DNA of 42,179 bases from the NCBI GenBank assembly GCA_033763635.1, contig JANRKG010000247.1:1-42179 (forward strand). Direction: 5' to 3'. The number at the start of each line of letters is the position of its first letter. The stretch's first letter is position 1. The notes beneath the pieces are model-generated. The model saw nothing but the letters and a program-made list of their open reading frames with translations, had not been told where the DNA came from and did not search any database. The translations under genes were made by a program, and so were the position numbers. This DNA is from JANRKG01 sp033763635 (GTDB lineage: Bacteria > Cyanobacteriota > Cyanobacteriia > GCF-001939115). This document shows positions 41,983 through 42,179 of this stretch, piece by piece.

Positions 41983-42179
41983 ATGGCTTCTCAGGGCATT
42001 CTTTATTTCGCGATCGGTCAAGAATACATTCAGGAAGCGTGCCGATCGGCAGCCAGTGTCAAAGCCCATTCCCCCCACCTATCCATTACTGTTGCAGCAG
42101 ACACGGTATTCACATCGACGGATGTGGATCAAGTAGTGCCCATCAACTCCTTTGAGTGGTCTAAATTAATTGGGGCACT
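41983..42179 (+). CDS. N-terminal part of a possible nucleotide-sugar transferase (3' end outside window)
   Basis: Open frame from ATG 41983 to the right edge, 65 codons so far, without a stop. The translation begins MASQGILYFAIGQEYIQEA and continues with a second strand SITVAADTVF. A beta-strand followed by a helix with ACRSAASVKAHSP is the opening of GT8-like or nucleotide-diphospho-sugar transferases that act at sugar clusters. A TATAAT (41908-41913) lies 69 bp upstream in the divergent spacer. Too little is present for a firm family call. Confidence 0.55.
   Translation, partial: MASQGILYFAIGQEYIQEACRSAASVKAHSPHLSITVAADTVFTSTDVDQVVPINSFEWSKLIGA

Overview
The window reads as chromosomal DNA of a cyanobacterium, probably a filamentous Leptolyngbya-like lineage; the exact genus cannot be fixed from sequence alone. 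Supporting signs are frequent HIP1 octamers (GCGATCGC, for example at 6991, 15316, 18764, 20552 and 40091), cyanobacterial families of unknown function (DUF6439, a short MDRSKL membrane protein), and an adjacent pair matching the cyanobacterial 2-oxoglutarate decarboxylase / succinic semialdehyde dehydrogenase bypass of the TCA cycle. No transposase, tRNA, rRNA or CRISPR array was seen.

Positions 1-25,500 are mostly core and housekeeping genes on both strands, many in convergent pairs with tiny or overlapping ends. They are: the 3' part of pstB, an ExbD-type protein, a lipoprotein with two DUF4333-like units, asnS, a coiled-coil protein, a DUF6439 protein, ychF, a histidine kinase with a degenerate receiver domain, a membrane-anchored DUF697 GTPase, a pentapeptide-repeat protein, a small membrane protein, an orphan ABC ATPase, a CNNM/CorC transporter-like protein, mfd, an MscS-type channel, ribD, a zinc-type CDF transporter, the 2-OGDC/SSADH operon, a small P-loop kinase, a single-domain response regulator and a DUF2294 (MpsC-like) protein.

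Positions 25,600-27,800 hold a MITE-like element and a two-gene unit encoding a predicted outer-membrane beta-barrel and a small exported protein.

Positions 27,900-42,179 form a cell-surface glycan cluster. It has two separate Wzm/Wzt ABC exporters. Each is accompanied by a paralogous SAM methyltransferase, but the gene order differs (permease-ATPase-methyltransferase versus permease-methyltransferase-ATPase), and the two Wzt C-terminal glycan-binding domains differ. Between and after them lie another methyltransferase, GT4 and GT2 glycosyltransferases, an FkbM-like protein, a sulfotransferase and the start of a possible further transferase cut by the window edge. The likely product is two different methylated, possibly sulfated, surface polysaccharides. 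Pairing each exporter with its own methyltransferase suggests chain capping matched to a cognate Wzt domain; this is the most system-like idea in the window.

Non-coding structure includes a 40-bp near-perfect palindrome and a 12-bp palindrome abutting a promoter upstream of the GTPase gene, two MITE/REP-type inverted-repeat elements, a cluster of shared-core repeats near 1.7 kb, and a recurring pattern of exact or near-exact 10-14 bp tandem duplications in intergenic DNA.
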